Source: Knufia peltigerae (lineage: Eukaryota; Ascomycota; Eurotiomycetes; Chaetothyriales; Trichomeriaceae). From it: DNA of 64,000 nt. The first letter of the stretch is position 1, and every line of letters starts with the position of its first letter. The notes under the pieces were generated by a model that worked only from the letters and a program-made list of their open reading frames with translations, searched no databases and was not told where the DNA came from. This document shows, piece after piece, positions 35,601-46,500 of the stretch. The stretch lies in assembly GCA_030247855.1 (NCBI GenBank), contig JAPDRN010000001.1, positions 248,001-312,000 on the forward strand, given 5' to 3'. The position numbers and the translations under genes were made by a program.

Positions 35601-36036
35601 GTGCTGATAAATCTTGACCCATCTGTGCTAAGAATACGGAGTATTGAAAGACACAATGCATCGACAGGTACTCCGTAATAAACACCCAGCTACCATGTCC
35701 GCATCGCTAGTCCAGAATCCCCTCGCTAGTTAGGCCGGCCGCCGGGGTTCGACCCATGCCCTGCATTGACAAGTGGTACTCCAGAAACGCCAACAGACCA
35801 TAACCCATGTCACAGTTAACCCAAATTGTACATTGACCGAAGGCCAGCTCCGCTCCTCCACCTTCAGGCAACCTCCTTTGCCTTGCCAGGCTACGTGTCC
35901 ACTGGCATGTACTTGAGCTCTAGTAACGAGCAAATAGACCATCGAAATTCTCATTGGCGTAACGACCGCATGTTTCGAATATATCCCTATGGGGCACACG
36001 TCCATGTCTGTCTGTCCTTGCGATATCTAGGAGAGC
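29654..36036. other. 6.4-kb stretch with no supportable protein-coding gene
   Basis: The largest gap in the window. Open frames are short (longest 184 codons on minus at 34512-35066, overlapped by a 173-codon frame on plus at 34579-35100), mostly begin at non-ATG codons, and none shows family motifs. There is no transposase, reverse transcriptase or LTR signature, and the base composition is not strongly AT-biased as heavy RIP would leave. G-runs occur at 31269-31285 and an inverted pair of TACGGAGTA near 35.6 kb. It could hold long noncoding RNAs, a decayed gene, or extended regulatory DNA. Confidence 0.5.
35635..35677. repeat. Inverted pair of the 9-bp motif TACGGAGTA / TACTCCGTA
   Basis: TACGGAGTA at 35635-35643 and its exact reverse complement at 35669-35677 are separated by 25 bases and could form a short hairpin. 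Homology between the arms does not extend beyond the nine bases. Another copy of the same motif occurs at 14563-14571 and near-matches lie at about 10842, 61517 and 63640, all intergenic. Confidence 0.6.
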
Positions 36037-36876
36037 CTAGTTTCCAGTCGTGCTGGGGGGGTTGTCCCAATGTCTGAGCATCTGCCTGAGTGCACGGGTC
36101 CATTCTGCCACACATGCATTGACCAACTTGTCGAATTCGGCGGCGGTAGGCCGGCGCCCACCCCATGTACTTGCTTTCGACGCAAGAGCTCGGGCATGCT
36201 TGGTGACGAGGCTTCTAGGTCCCAATAGTCAGCGCCCACGTGACTGAAGTTGGAAGGCGATATAGTGCTTACTCTCTTTCCATCTTCACCAATACCAACC
36301 AGCAATAGTTCCAGCTGCGAACGCTGTTGGGGTCTCGCACCACCAAAGATTTCGCTTCGTCAAGGCATTCTGAACTGAATGGGTACGTTCGAGTGAGACC
36401 TCTCAGTTCGTTGAGGAGATTGTTAGAGTTGACATAATGAGCCCACGCCGTGGTCATGGGTTCAGTCACCTCCGCAGAATCGAGATAGGCAAATATCTTC
36501 TCAATGCGACGTAGTTCAGTAATGGTATTGACGCGATGTGTTCGCAGCGACTGGATCAACTGGTCTTTGTTGTTCTGTATCTCTTGTCAGCTTTCGAGTG
36601 GCTTTCAAGAAGAGAGTGCGCGAAAACATTGAAGCATTTGAAATATTTGAAATACATTCAAAGAACTCAAACGCAAGATGACAAGAAAGGAGAAGGGGAA
36701 AATGAAACAAGGAAGTGAATAGATCAAGGCAACGCAGGACTCGCAAACATAGGAACTATTACAAAAACGAAACCTGGACTGACTTGGCTCATGGTACGAG
36801 GATCAGCTGGAGTTCCAGGAGAGACCAGTTGATAGTGTTGCGATCGACCCACATTTCCAGAGGGTTGTCGCGACAT
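36037..36876 (-). CDS. Hypothetical protein, three exons
   Basis: I do not recognise this family. Inferred exons are 36876-36784, 36574-36273 and 36214-36037, giving 190 residues, with introns of 209 and 58 nt and phases that close the frame. It begins MSRQPSGNVGRSQHYQ, then a helical middle (RRIEKIFAYLDSAEV, NNLLNELRGLTRTYPF, WNYCWLVLVKMERES) and a basic helical end (LVTKHARALASKASTWGGRR, EFDKLVNACVAEWTRALRQM). No signal peptide or membrane helix is seen. Upstream, a serine/proline/glutamine-rich frame (37131-36925) is in phase with this start, separated by a single TGA. So the true start may lie further up with an unrecognised intron. The regular amphipathic helices and consistent splice phases argue that it is a real gene, but no function can be given. 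Confidence 0.55.
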
Positions 36877-38701
36877 GGTGCTGTCCTGTATCGATGCCGG
36901 TACTTGAAGTGAAGTTGTTGGTCTTCAGGATGTTGACTGTTCTTCTTGAGAGTTGGAAGTTGAAAAGGCATTTGACGAAGGGGAGGATGGACTATAAGAA
37001 GGGCAACTGGCAGATGGAGGAGGTTGGCTCAGTTGACGTGTCCCCTCGTCTTTCCGAGTATGCGCTGATGATCTCTGTGAACTTTGTGAAGATTGGTAGT
37101 CGCTCGAAGCATGCCCGTGGCTCTCGTCCATAAACAGTAAAACTCAAGTGGCACGCCTCGCGGGTGTAAAGCCTTGGTTGGCTTGAATAATCGCGATGAT
37201 ATAAGGCACTATATGTGTGAAGCAGCAATGAACGAAGACAGGAGTTGCCAGCTCAGGAAGGGGGCTGCAAAGACTTAGTCAGACCGCAGAAGTAGACAAA
37301 TAGGGCCAAGCACCCACGATGGGAAGTCATATGGCAGTGTATGGAGGTGAACCAACGTGACAATTCAAGGTAAAGAGATAGATAGGGCTGACAGATTTAG
37401 TTCCCCAGGTGTATTATCTAGGGACTTTCGGACAAATACTGTTCTGGCATTAGCCTTCTCCAGATACGTTTCGCCTGCGCCATGACAAGAATGGAAAAGG
37501 ATTGTACTTTGACTTGCTCGTCGATTTCCACGCCACCCCAAGGCTCGGTATTGTCATCATCCGAACATTGTAACGGACCTCAAAGTTGGTCCGCTTTGAC
37601 CTCGGGAACAGTGAAACCTCAGGTTTCCAGCCTCGAATCTTGTAATTGGCAGCTCAACTGTTTCTGGGCATGAGACCCATTGACTGGCGAGCCAGCATCT
37701 GACGCAGATTTCGACATCATAGACGGCTCAGGTATTAGCGAGGTACTCGCCAGAATGCCAAGTGGGGGCCGGGGAAGCTAGACCGAAGAGCAGCAGAGTG
37801 TGGGAGCGAGCCAAGGTTACCTGAGATGTGGATGTCGGGACATAATCGGAATCAGGAGAACGAGGGCGACCTTATTCATAGTTGGACCCAGAGGGTTGAG
37901 GCCTCTGGCCACCGTTTGAGTCGGCAGATCGGATGGGTAGTGAGTCCGGAGAGGGACGCGGATCGAACCTGGGTCTCGCGTCCATTCATTCGACAATTCC
38001 AGACGATGGTGCCACATAAATGATGACGGTTATCACCCAAGTTGTCCATAGGTCAGCCGCGGGTGATGAGTAAGCTAGGTGAATGACACTATGCTGCTTC
38101 AAGATTGGTGTTGCCTCAGCCTCTGACATGTGAGGCTGTGTCAAACCACCAGGTTCCAATTCCCTTCTCGAAGTGATTACTCTTTTTTGTGATGGCGTTG
38201 CTTCAGCCCAATGTCCAAGCCCCTATGGCCTGAGATTCCAGTGACCAAAGTCCCCGGCCAAGGGCTTACTAGTGTCAGCCACAGATTTTTTTCCATGCTC
38301 GCTCGTATACTCCAGCGATGCACATGAGATAGCCGAATGCCAACCCCGCCAGATCCGTCCTTGAGCTCGTTTATAGAGGGTCTCGCGGGAATTGGTTTCA
38401 TCGGCAAGGCTGGGACGGTCCGAAAAGGCTCTCTTTCAGGCGGAACAAAAGGACATGGTAAAGGCGTTGGTCACTTCTCGACCCCCTGGCGACAGCTATT
38501 GGCGAGACGCACAAAGAACGCCACAACTTCCGGCGTCCAGATCTGGGTGATTTGCCTGCATGGATGAGCTTCCATGATGGGGCCAACGGCATAACCGATA
38601 CTGTGGACGGTCGCTAGAGCTCTCACGCCACTCACTTATAAGTTACCGCTTTCTTTTAGTCTGAGATCGTCTTTGTGATTACACAATCAGATCAGATGCT
38701 T
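36877..38701. other. Intergenic region, with a possible 5' exon of the hypothetical gene
   Basis: The minus-strand frame 37131-36925 (starting MDESHGHASS, then low-complexity S/P/Q sequence) may belong to the hypothetical gene. The remainder, 37.2-38.7 kb, contains only short frames with no similarity. The 3' flank of the MSO1-like gene lies at the right edge. Confidence 0.45.
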
Positions 38702-39595
38702 TCATCTCGGGCCTCCAGGGCGCTGTCGACGGTCTTGGTTGCCATAAGGCGAAGATGGAAGACCTGCACTGTTGTAGCCACCATTGTACCCATATGCCTC
38801 GCCGCCCGTTTCCCAGGGCTGTGAAGCTGAAACATAGGGCTGCGTTGATCCACTGCGATCTTGAGTACTTAGGTTTCCGCCCGAGGAGCCATGGGACGAT
38901 TGACCTCCGCTCATAGCTCCCGCTGGACTGCTTCTACCACTGCTGCCTCCTTGTAATCGAGCCCGCAACCTGTCTCGAGATCCCAAAGCCTGGGCATTTG
39001 CAGTGGGGTTTGTTTGGTAACTTCCTGCTCTTTGACTGGGAAGCGGTCGGGCAATCGGCGCCGCCGCCCCGAAGGATGCTGTTTGACTGCTGCCACTGGA
39101 ATGTGATCTCGCTGAATCGTTCGAGCGTAGAGAATGTGGTGTCGGGCGGGCAGCTCTGAGACTTTGGCCAGGAGGCGCAGCTGATGCAGGCGCAGAATCC
39201 CAGAGATCTGAGAGTCCACCTCCTCTCCCACCCGATGATCCTCTCGAGTGCACTTGCTGGTTGTTGAATTGTGAGCCGTAGACATTCCCATACTGCCCAT
39301 ACGGGCCTTGAAGCTGAGGAGCAGCAACAGGCTTTTTGGGATCAGGAGGGAGCCATTCAGGCAAGGGGCGGCCTTTCTCAGCGTAATAAGCCCGGAGGAC
39401 ATTTGAGATATGTGAGCAGTCCTCGTTGTCAGGATCATCTTCCTCAGAATCCTTCGTTAAAGCCTTGCGTAGATTTGCGAATCTGGAGGAGAAGGTACTT
39501 GACCATGTCGAATTAGAGTTGGGTGTAGTTGAGGAGTGGGACGTTGGGGGTGCGCTCGATGAATTTGATGTGAAGTACGAAAGATAAGAAGCCAT
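38702..39595 (-). CDS. MSO1: Mso1-like Sec1-binding exocytosis protein
   Basis: Fungal homologue of Mso1, which binds Sec1 and SNAREs to promote vesicle fusion at the plasma membrane. A single exon of 297 residues starts at ATG 39595. The Mso1 Sec1-binding region is at the N-terminus: SSRFANLRKALTKD (about 36-49), DPDNEDCSHISNVLRAYYAE (54-73) and KGRPLPEWLPPDPKKP. The remaining 200 residues are low complexity, rich in serine, glycine, glutamine and proline, ending in a YGYNGGYNSAG-type tail. This layout (short conserved head plus disordered tail) is typical for filamentous-fungal Mso1 proteins. It lies within a neighbourhood of trafficking genes. Family call rests on the N-terminal block alone. 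Confidence 0.85.
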   Translation of the reverse strand: MASYLSYFTSNSSSAPPTSHSSTTPNSNSTWSSTFSSRFANLRKALTKDSEEDDPDNEDCSHISNVLRAYYAEKGRPLPEWLPPDPKKPVAAPQLQGPYGQYGNVYGSQFNNQQVHSRGSSGGRGGGLSDLWDSAPASAAPPGQSLRAARPTPHSLRSNDSARSHSSGSSQTASFGAAAPIARPLPSQRAGSYQTNPTANAQALGSRDRLRARLQGGSSGRSSPAGAMSGGQSSHGSSGGNLSTQDRSGSTQPYVSASQPWETGGEAYGYNGGYNSAGLPSSPYGNQDRRQRPGGPR

Positions 39596-40190
39596 GACTG
39601 GAGCGGTCGACCAGATGAAGAAGTCACAGCGTCGACAACAGGCTTATGTAGGGTTTGTAGCGCCGGGTCGTTGTTGACTTGTAGCAGAGAATGGTCTGTT
39701 GTTTTGTTGACAAACCTCGAAATCGTGTTACAGCGAGTGTCACAGTTCGGTCGCAGGTCAAGAGCGAGGAAAGAGAGGTGTGACATGCCCCTCACAGCCT
39801 GACACGTGACGAGGCTGTGCTGAGTCACCACTTGACCCCTTGCAGCTTATGGACAAGTACGTTTATTCAGCTTGGGGTTTCAATGCGTTGTCTATGTAGA
39901 CCTGAACATCTGTATCTTTAAGCTTGTAGGTCTCACGACTTTCAGTGTCCGGTAGTTGGTACATTAACCCTTGTCAAACATATGCTGTGGTTCCATTCAA
40001 CATTCTGTAGGGACGTATTTCGCGGCAACTCGTCTGTGGTCGACATCGACTGTTTCGGTGGAGGTTAGGAACCATGTCGCATAGGTGCATGTTTTCGCAG
40101 CATACCATGGTCTAGGAGCCTGTATCGATTCTGTCGGACAAGGATTCGAAGCTTCTCAGCTTGAATGAGAGGCTGTCTTGAATTTAATGC
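39596..40190. other. Intergenic region, no gene seen
   Basis: About 600 bases between the MSO1-like start and the end of the O-methyltransferase gene, both on the minus strand. The MSO1 promoter must lie here; no coding frame or named site was recognised. Confidence 0.55.
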
Positions 40191-41781
40191 TCAAAGTTCC
40201 ATGCTCTGCTCGCGATCAGCAACCACTGTTCTTTCCTCCCAGTCCACGTCCCTGGACTCAGGAGAATCCAGATCATACTCAATGAAGCTTCCTCCATCGT
40301 TCGGACCCAGTTTTGGCGTTGTGATCTCGTTCTCGTCGGCAGCACCATCCACCATAGCTCGACCGAGTGACGGAGTATGGTCGGCATCCGGAAGCATGTA
40401 CTCGACAACGCACAAGGGACCGAATTTCTCTGGCTCCTGCCAGACCTTCACCAACTTCAACCCACTTAATACTGCCAGGTATTGCCAATCTCGAATAGTT
40501 CGTTCCTTCCCACCAATACTCATCATCATTAAGTCGAGCCAAATTGCTCCTGCATCTCTGCTAGTCACTGGTTCTGGAATGGCCATGTCGGAGATGAGTA
40601 TTCGACTGTCAGGACCCATTGCTGGAATGATTGCTTTCAAGATGCGGGCGGCGTCGTTGTCCTGCCAGTCATGCATTACGCGGCGGATGTAGTAGACTTG
40701 TGCATTGTGCACTGGCTGCTCCTGGAAAAAATCGTGGGCCATCTTGGTCACTCCCGGTAGGTCGTCATAGGAGATGTCCTCGAGCACGCATGGACGGTCC
40801 TGCAAGATCAGATCGCCGCTTAGGCTTGGGCAGCCCTTTCTCATTTCCAACAGTGCAAGACCTCGACCTCCACCAATGTCGACCATCAATGGGCGCTTGG
40901 GATTACTTCCATTTCGAAGAATCTTCTCAAAGGGGAACATGGCAACCACAGGATGGAGCGAGTCAAACAGTGCCAGGCCTCGAATGAAGTTCTCGATTCG
41001 ATCATGTGAGGAATTCATGACCTCCCAGAAGTTCTTGCCGATCATACCATAAAACCAGGAGTGCGGGGTCTCGATGTAGGTGTCGAGGAGAGAGTGGTTT
41101 CCAAAGTGCTCAAGATAATGGTTGAGTCGATACATTGCTGGCATCATTTCGTCAAGTCTAGGAGTGTCAATTCATGTGAGGGCAATTATGACTTAAATCA
41201 ACATGCTTCAGAGGGCGACTCACGACACAGTATACAACCATTTGCCACTGGTGGGACCAGCATGTTCACTGTGCACAAGTGAAAGTCGATTATGTGCCCA
41301 TTCTCCCAAACGCACCTCGTTGAAGATGTTGACACAAGTCAGTTGACGCATCAATCGCACTACGAGAGTCAGTCGAAGGTTTGAATATTGCAAAGACTTC
41401 ATCCTACCAATCAGTTCTTCTGCGGCGTTGCATCGCTGGGCGACCTGTTTTGCACTAGTAGTGCCAGTAAGAGGGACAGCTTCAAAGATACCAAGCTTCG
41501 ATGCTGCAAGGCATGCTGAGATCGTATAACCCTGAACAAGTTGTTAGGAGAGCGACTTTCTTCAACATCGCACGACATGACTGTCTCATTCTCACATTCA
41601 CAATATGGTCCATGAGTGCATCGTGCGGATCTTGAACACTCCATATCAATTGCTTTGCCTGCAGGACAAGGCAGGCTGTTTGTTGTTTGCGCGCTGGTGG
41701 GTGAGTCTCAGAAGCTAAGCCCTTCGCTGTTTGAGTAAGTTGCTCTGCCAAAGCAATTATCTCTTCTGCAGAAGGATCCAT
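40191..41781 (-). CDS. COMT-type SAM-dependent O-methyltransferase
   Basis: Class-II plant-type O-methyltransferase (Methyltransf_2), methylating hydroxyl groups of aromatic or polyketide-like small molecules in the cytosol. Exons are 41781-41596, 41531-41408, 41359-41224 and 41157-40191 (470 residues). The N-terminal dimerisation/winged-helix part is rebuilt by splicing: DHIVN-GYTISACLAASKLGIFE, AAEELI-VRLMRQLTCVNIF and LYTVS-LDEMMPAMYRLNHYL. The SAM-binding motif is LMVDIGGGRGLALLEM (about 234-249). DLILQDRPCVLEDI follows, and HDWQDNDAARIL (about 312) holds the expected catalytic histidine. The last 60 residues are an acidic tail beyond the usual end. No polyketide, NRPS or terpene gene is nearby, so the substrate is unknown; it may serve detoxification or a dispersed pathway. 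Confidence 0.87.
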
Positions 41782-43558
41782 TTTGTCGATGTCAATTCTT
41801 CACAGTTAGTGGGTTGTTGCTTTGATGGTAAACGACGCGCCGCGAGAAAAGAAAGATGAGGGCGATGCAGGCAGACGAAGAAAAACAGATCAATCTACCT
41901 CTTTCACCTCCTTTCACTCTGCAACCGACCAATTCAACTCAAACAAGCAGTGAGGACAGCCTCTGATAACACGCCTTTTACGCCACCCGCGGTGAATTTG
42001 AAAGAAAGATTGCAGCCCATTCACACCCTGGCGAAATGTCATCCCTCACTGAGAATTCAGAAAGTCAGCCGTTGCCTCCTCGCTGCCCTGCAGCAGCCCG
42101 ATCATGCACAAAGCGCGTGGATTTCACAAGACCCCTTCAAACTCCGACCAAGGAAATTCAATGCACAGCCCAGCTTGGGCTTGTGAGACAAAAGATGGTT
42201 GAGGGAATGTCAGCATTCCAACACGGTCTCGAAGAACGTTACGGCAAAGGTCAATTCGCTCTGCGTGGGTCAACCAAGATGATAGAAGTATGGGCTGACA
42301 GTGCTCCAACCCCGGCGGCAGATGTCATACAGAATCAGACCATGGCTCACTGTGGTCTCGGATGTTGTTCATTATCGACCATGGGCTTGCACCCTAGTGG
42401 TGGTGGTGCGAGGATGGATCTTTGAACACAGGTTCTAATCTGGCCTACACATGGCCTGCTCGGTATCTTCGTTACCCTCAGGTGTGGCTTTTCTACCAAA
42501 CCGTGTTTCCTCAAGCAAGCCCCAATCTTCCGTCCGTTGCTCTCTCCGAGGTCAAGCGAAGCAAGAGCTAACCTCGACTTATTCATCGTAGGATACTCGT
42601 CCTGCCAGCGTGCTCTGTCGGAACCGTCCTTAAACATCGAGAACGCGACCAACTCAAACTGTCTCCAAGCGGACTAATGCAGGCGACGCAAGGATGGCTT
42701 CACCGTAACGAGCAGTTGCCGGACAATTCCCTCGCTCGCTTCTCGCCGCATGAAGCACCGCTTCATCCGGACCTATGCTGGGGAATCCTTTTTTTCCACA
42801 CACTCATCCATTCCCCTTTCCCTCTGCCACCAGCACCGTCACTCCTCATTCGGGTGTTTGCAGCGCCCGCAGCTGCATCCGGTTCCTTTAGAGCGAGGTT
42901 ATCCAGGCATGTCACGATGACTGCTTTCGTCCCGTGACAGCAACTCAGGCGATGACGCGGCGGACCCATTCTTTGAAAAAGATCAAGGTCGGCTAAGGAG
43001 AAGGTAGGAAATGTCATGACTGGCCTCGTCGGAAATCCGCCACCACCGACAGAATGGCGATCCAAATTGCTGGAACGGAGTGTTCTGGTCGATATGCACG
43101 TCAAAACACGACGGGTTGTACCAGGATGCACCTGGCGTGGGCTACAGATGCAACTGGCCGCGGGATGTCCTTCTGCAAAGACGCATGGCGCTCTACGTTA
43201 CACGATCCCTTCCCCTAACGGGCCAAGCCAGTGATCTTCTGGAACGAGGAAGGCCAGTGTGGACAGCTGCGTCGACCTACGCGACTCGCGCACCCAGTCG
43301 AGGCATGTGCTAAGTTGTGGCCGCTGTCCCTTGACGTAGCACAAGAACGCTGGACACGCATGGTGGCATCAAATGGGAATCAGCGATTCTGGGCACCCAA
43401 TGCTCTGGCACGATCTTTCTGGCAGTTAGAAGGGGGAAAACCATTCTCAAGAACCACAGTTTCACGCGTCATGCAGAAAAAAAGCGAGCAAGGTTGAATT
43501 CAAAAACAAAGAGCACGCGAGTACTGTTTGCAATCATCTGTACACCGGTCATGACTCG
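41782..43558. other. Intergenic region with weak ORFs only
   Basis: About 1.8 kb between the O-methyltransferase start and the NEO1 stop, both minus. One ATG-initiated plus-strand frame of 129 codons (42036-42425, beginning MSSLTENSESQPLPP) is the most protein-like, but shows no known motif. Other frames (for example 42763-43131 on minus) start at poor positions. Nothing else is supported. Confidence 0.45.
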
Positions 43559-46500
43559 CTATATCCCTTGCACTTTGCGGTAATTCGGCGGCTTCCACAT
43601 ACGCCGTATTGCCTTGCCACCCCAGACAGGGACCAGACTGATGGCTCCCACCGCCAGAACCCGCCAGACCCAACTCCAGCTGGCAACATACTCTAAATCG
43701 AAATACCCGCCAAGAAAAGGCACACTCGCCGCATAGATGGCAGCCGTGCCTAGGATGCAGATGATCATGACTGGGTGCCACGTGGTCACTGATACGGCCA
43801 CCATGATCAGCTCGTTCAGGACAAGCACCGTGAAGCTGACGCTGAGCATCCTCTTGCCGTCGACCTCGCCCACAAGCAGCTGTGTGAGGCCCTGTATGAT
43901 GATGCCCTGGTACACCGAAACCAAAACCCAGGTGAAAAAGGTCTGGTAACTGAGGCTCTTCCCCGCCTTGAGCTCCTTGTATAGTTCTGGGTAGAGATTT
44001 GCAAGTTGCTCATCGACGTCCCGATCTAGCACTAGTGAAAAGACGGGGGCACTTGTGTAGACCGTCGCGTAGCCCACGAGCAACCAATCTTTGAACAAGC
44101 CCTTGGGATCAAAATGTCCCGCAATGTTGTACATGGTTTGACACACACTGATGATCAAACCTCGATGGATGATAAACTGCGCCAGTTTCGCACTACGCTT
44201 GTAACTGTTCCGGCCGTGCCAGACGAGAAGCTTGGTCAGGTGGCAGAACTGCGTGATGCTGAAATCGGCGGCGAGACTGGCCTGGCGACCTTCTTTGCCG
44301 ACGATCCCGATCCCGACGTCGGCGGCTTGGATCATGGAGACGTCATTGCCACCGTCACCGATGCAGCAGACACGCTTGCGCGTGTGTTTGCGGATGAGTT
44401 GTGCAACGTCGGCCTTTTGGGTCGGGGAGCAGCGGCAAGCAATCACGGCGGGGAGCTGGACCGCGATGGTGATGAAGTCGGTGCGGTACTGAGACAGCAT
44501 GAGAGAAAGACTCTCGCCGTCGATGAGAAGGCACGATTCGGTTTGATTGCGCATGAGGTCCAGAGCATCTTTGGCTTGTTGCTTCGTCTTGAAGCGGGCC
44601 ATGGTCTGAATGTGCTGCCCTCGAGCAACGAGACGCGCCGATACGGCCACGCAGCGTGCTGTTTCGATCTTGTCACCAGTCAACATCCAGATCTTGACGC
44701 CCGCATTACGAAGAAGCTCGAGAGACGGCTTCACGTCCTTTTGAAGGCGATCCTCCACACCCGTCACTCCGAGAAGTTCCAAGTCATGTTCAAGGTGTGC
44801 CTTGACGACAGCTGCCATGCCTGCATCGCGCTCGTGTAGGGCTAGACTGGCATCTGTATACGCATTGCTGAAGTCAGAGTATTGCGCAGGGGACAGACGT
44901 TTACGCCCAACCACGAGGGTTCGCAAGCCTTCTCGAGCCATGTTAGCAGTCTCTTCGTCGAGCCAGTCATTTGCCGCAACTATCGAGGTCATGACGGTAT
45001 CTGCACCTTTTTGAAAGAACCAAAGCTCGTTGTCGGCAGGTGTGAGGCCGAGAACGTCCGAAGATAGTTGCACAATGATGCCCATTCGCTTGCTGTCGGA
45101 TGTAAAGGGGAAGATGTCTTTGATCTCAGCTCGTACTACGACCTGGTTCGTGGTAGTGGACTGAAGGACAATTGTTTCACGGTCGCGATGCAGGAGTCGA
45201 AGGCCCACGGATTCGGTAAATTCGACAATGGCAATCTCGTCCGGGCTCGAGGCCTGATATGAAATGACCTTTTCTCCGTCCACTTCGTCGGTTGTGGGCG
45301 TGACGTTGTGACACAAAGCAAGAGCTAGAATAAGATCACGGACTCGCACTCCGATCTCACGGCGAGTCTTGGTGGTGCTCGTTCCTCGTGTATCAGCATC
45401 CTGACCCGAAGAGAATGTTTGATCAACATAGGCGGCCACTTCTTCCATCGCTTCACCAGAGTATGCGACTGTTCCAACGTGGATCTTCCTCAGCTGCATT
45501 TCGTTCTGGGTGAGCGTCCCGGTCTTATCGGATAGCAGGTATTCAATTCGACCAAGATCTTCGGGAATAGTACTCGTCCGTACAACGGTATCAGGGATTC
45601 CTTTGTCGCGCTCAATGAATCGGGCATACACTGTTTTGCCCATGTCGAGGTTGACGCGTAGACTGATTGGGATAATGGTCGAGAAGAGGATAAGGTAGAT
45701 CATGATAGCGACATACCATGGCTTTTTGTTCGATGGCTCGAAACCTTCAAGCGCAACTAGGATGATGCTGAGTGTAAGGGTCATGATACACAGAATTTTG
45801 GTGAGACTGTTGATCTCTAGTTCTAAAAGTCCTGTTTTTGATCTTGAAGGAGAGGTGGAAAGCGCAGAGCGAGTCTGTCGGCCTGTGTATATCACGGCGC
45901 AATAGGTGACAGTACTGGAGGCCAGGACTGTATTTGCCCATGCTGTGTTATCGATCGTTAGCGGAGCAGAGGTAGAATTGTTGTGTGAGTGAACATCCAG
46001 ATTAGCTTCATCAGTGCTGTCCAGGCTTTGATCCTCTCGACTAGGATGGGGGTCGTAGGCAGAAGGATGAGTTGATCGAAGCTCTAGAGTTCCAACAAAA
46101 TCGTTCACTCTTTTGTCCGGTGCTCCAGCTTGAATTTGTAGACGTTGCAACTCCGACAACTTGAGATTCTGGCTCAAAGGGCTGGGAAGTCGAAGTTTCC
46201 AATCAGTCTCGCCGTCGAGCTGATCTGTTCGTATAAAGGTTTCTCCCGTGCTGGCGGTGGATGCAGTAGTCGCCGAGTCTCCCGTTTCGTCGGTGGTCAA
46301 CCCACCAAGGGCCTCGGTGAGATGGCTTTGCAAGATAACCACGTCTGCAGGTGCTCTTTGGTTCTTTTCCAATTTCAGTATATCGCCAACCTTGATATCC
46401 CGAGATCGCTTCTGAATCTCGACCCCACCATTTTCTCGCGAGCGCGAAGCATCTGGAAATGAAAGGGCCGTAAAAAGCTCTGCATTCGCTTCGGCGTCCC

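Noticed and set aside
35735..35775. tRNA-like B box (GGTTCGACCC)
   Set aside because: No matching A box, acceptor stem or T-stem pairing could be found around it.
29654..36036. Decayed transposon in the gene-free gap
   Set aside because: No transposase or reverse-transcriptase fragment, terminal repeats or strong AT shift were visible by eye.
37950..38015. Second B-box-like sequence on the minus strand (GGTTCGATCC)
   Set aside because: The flanking five bases do not pair to form a T stem and no cloverleaf could be drawn.
44114..44839. 241-codon plus-strand frame inside NEO1
   Set aside because: It lies antisense to the conserved catalytic domain of the flippase and has no motif of its own; a shadow of codon bias.
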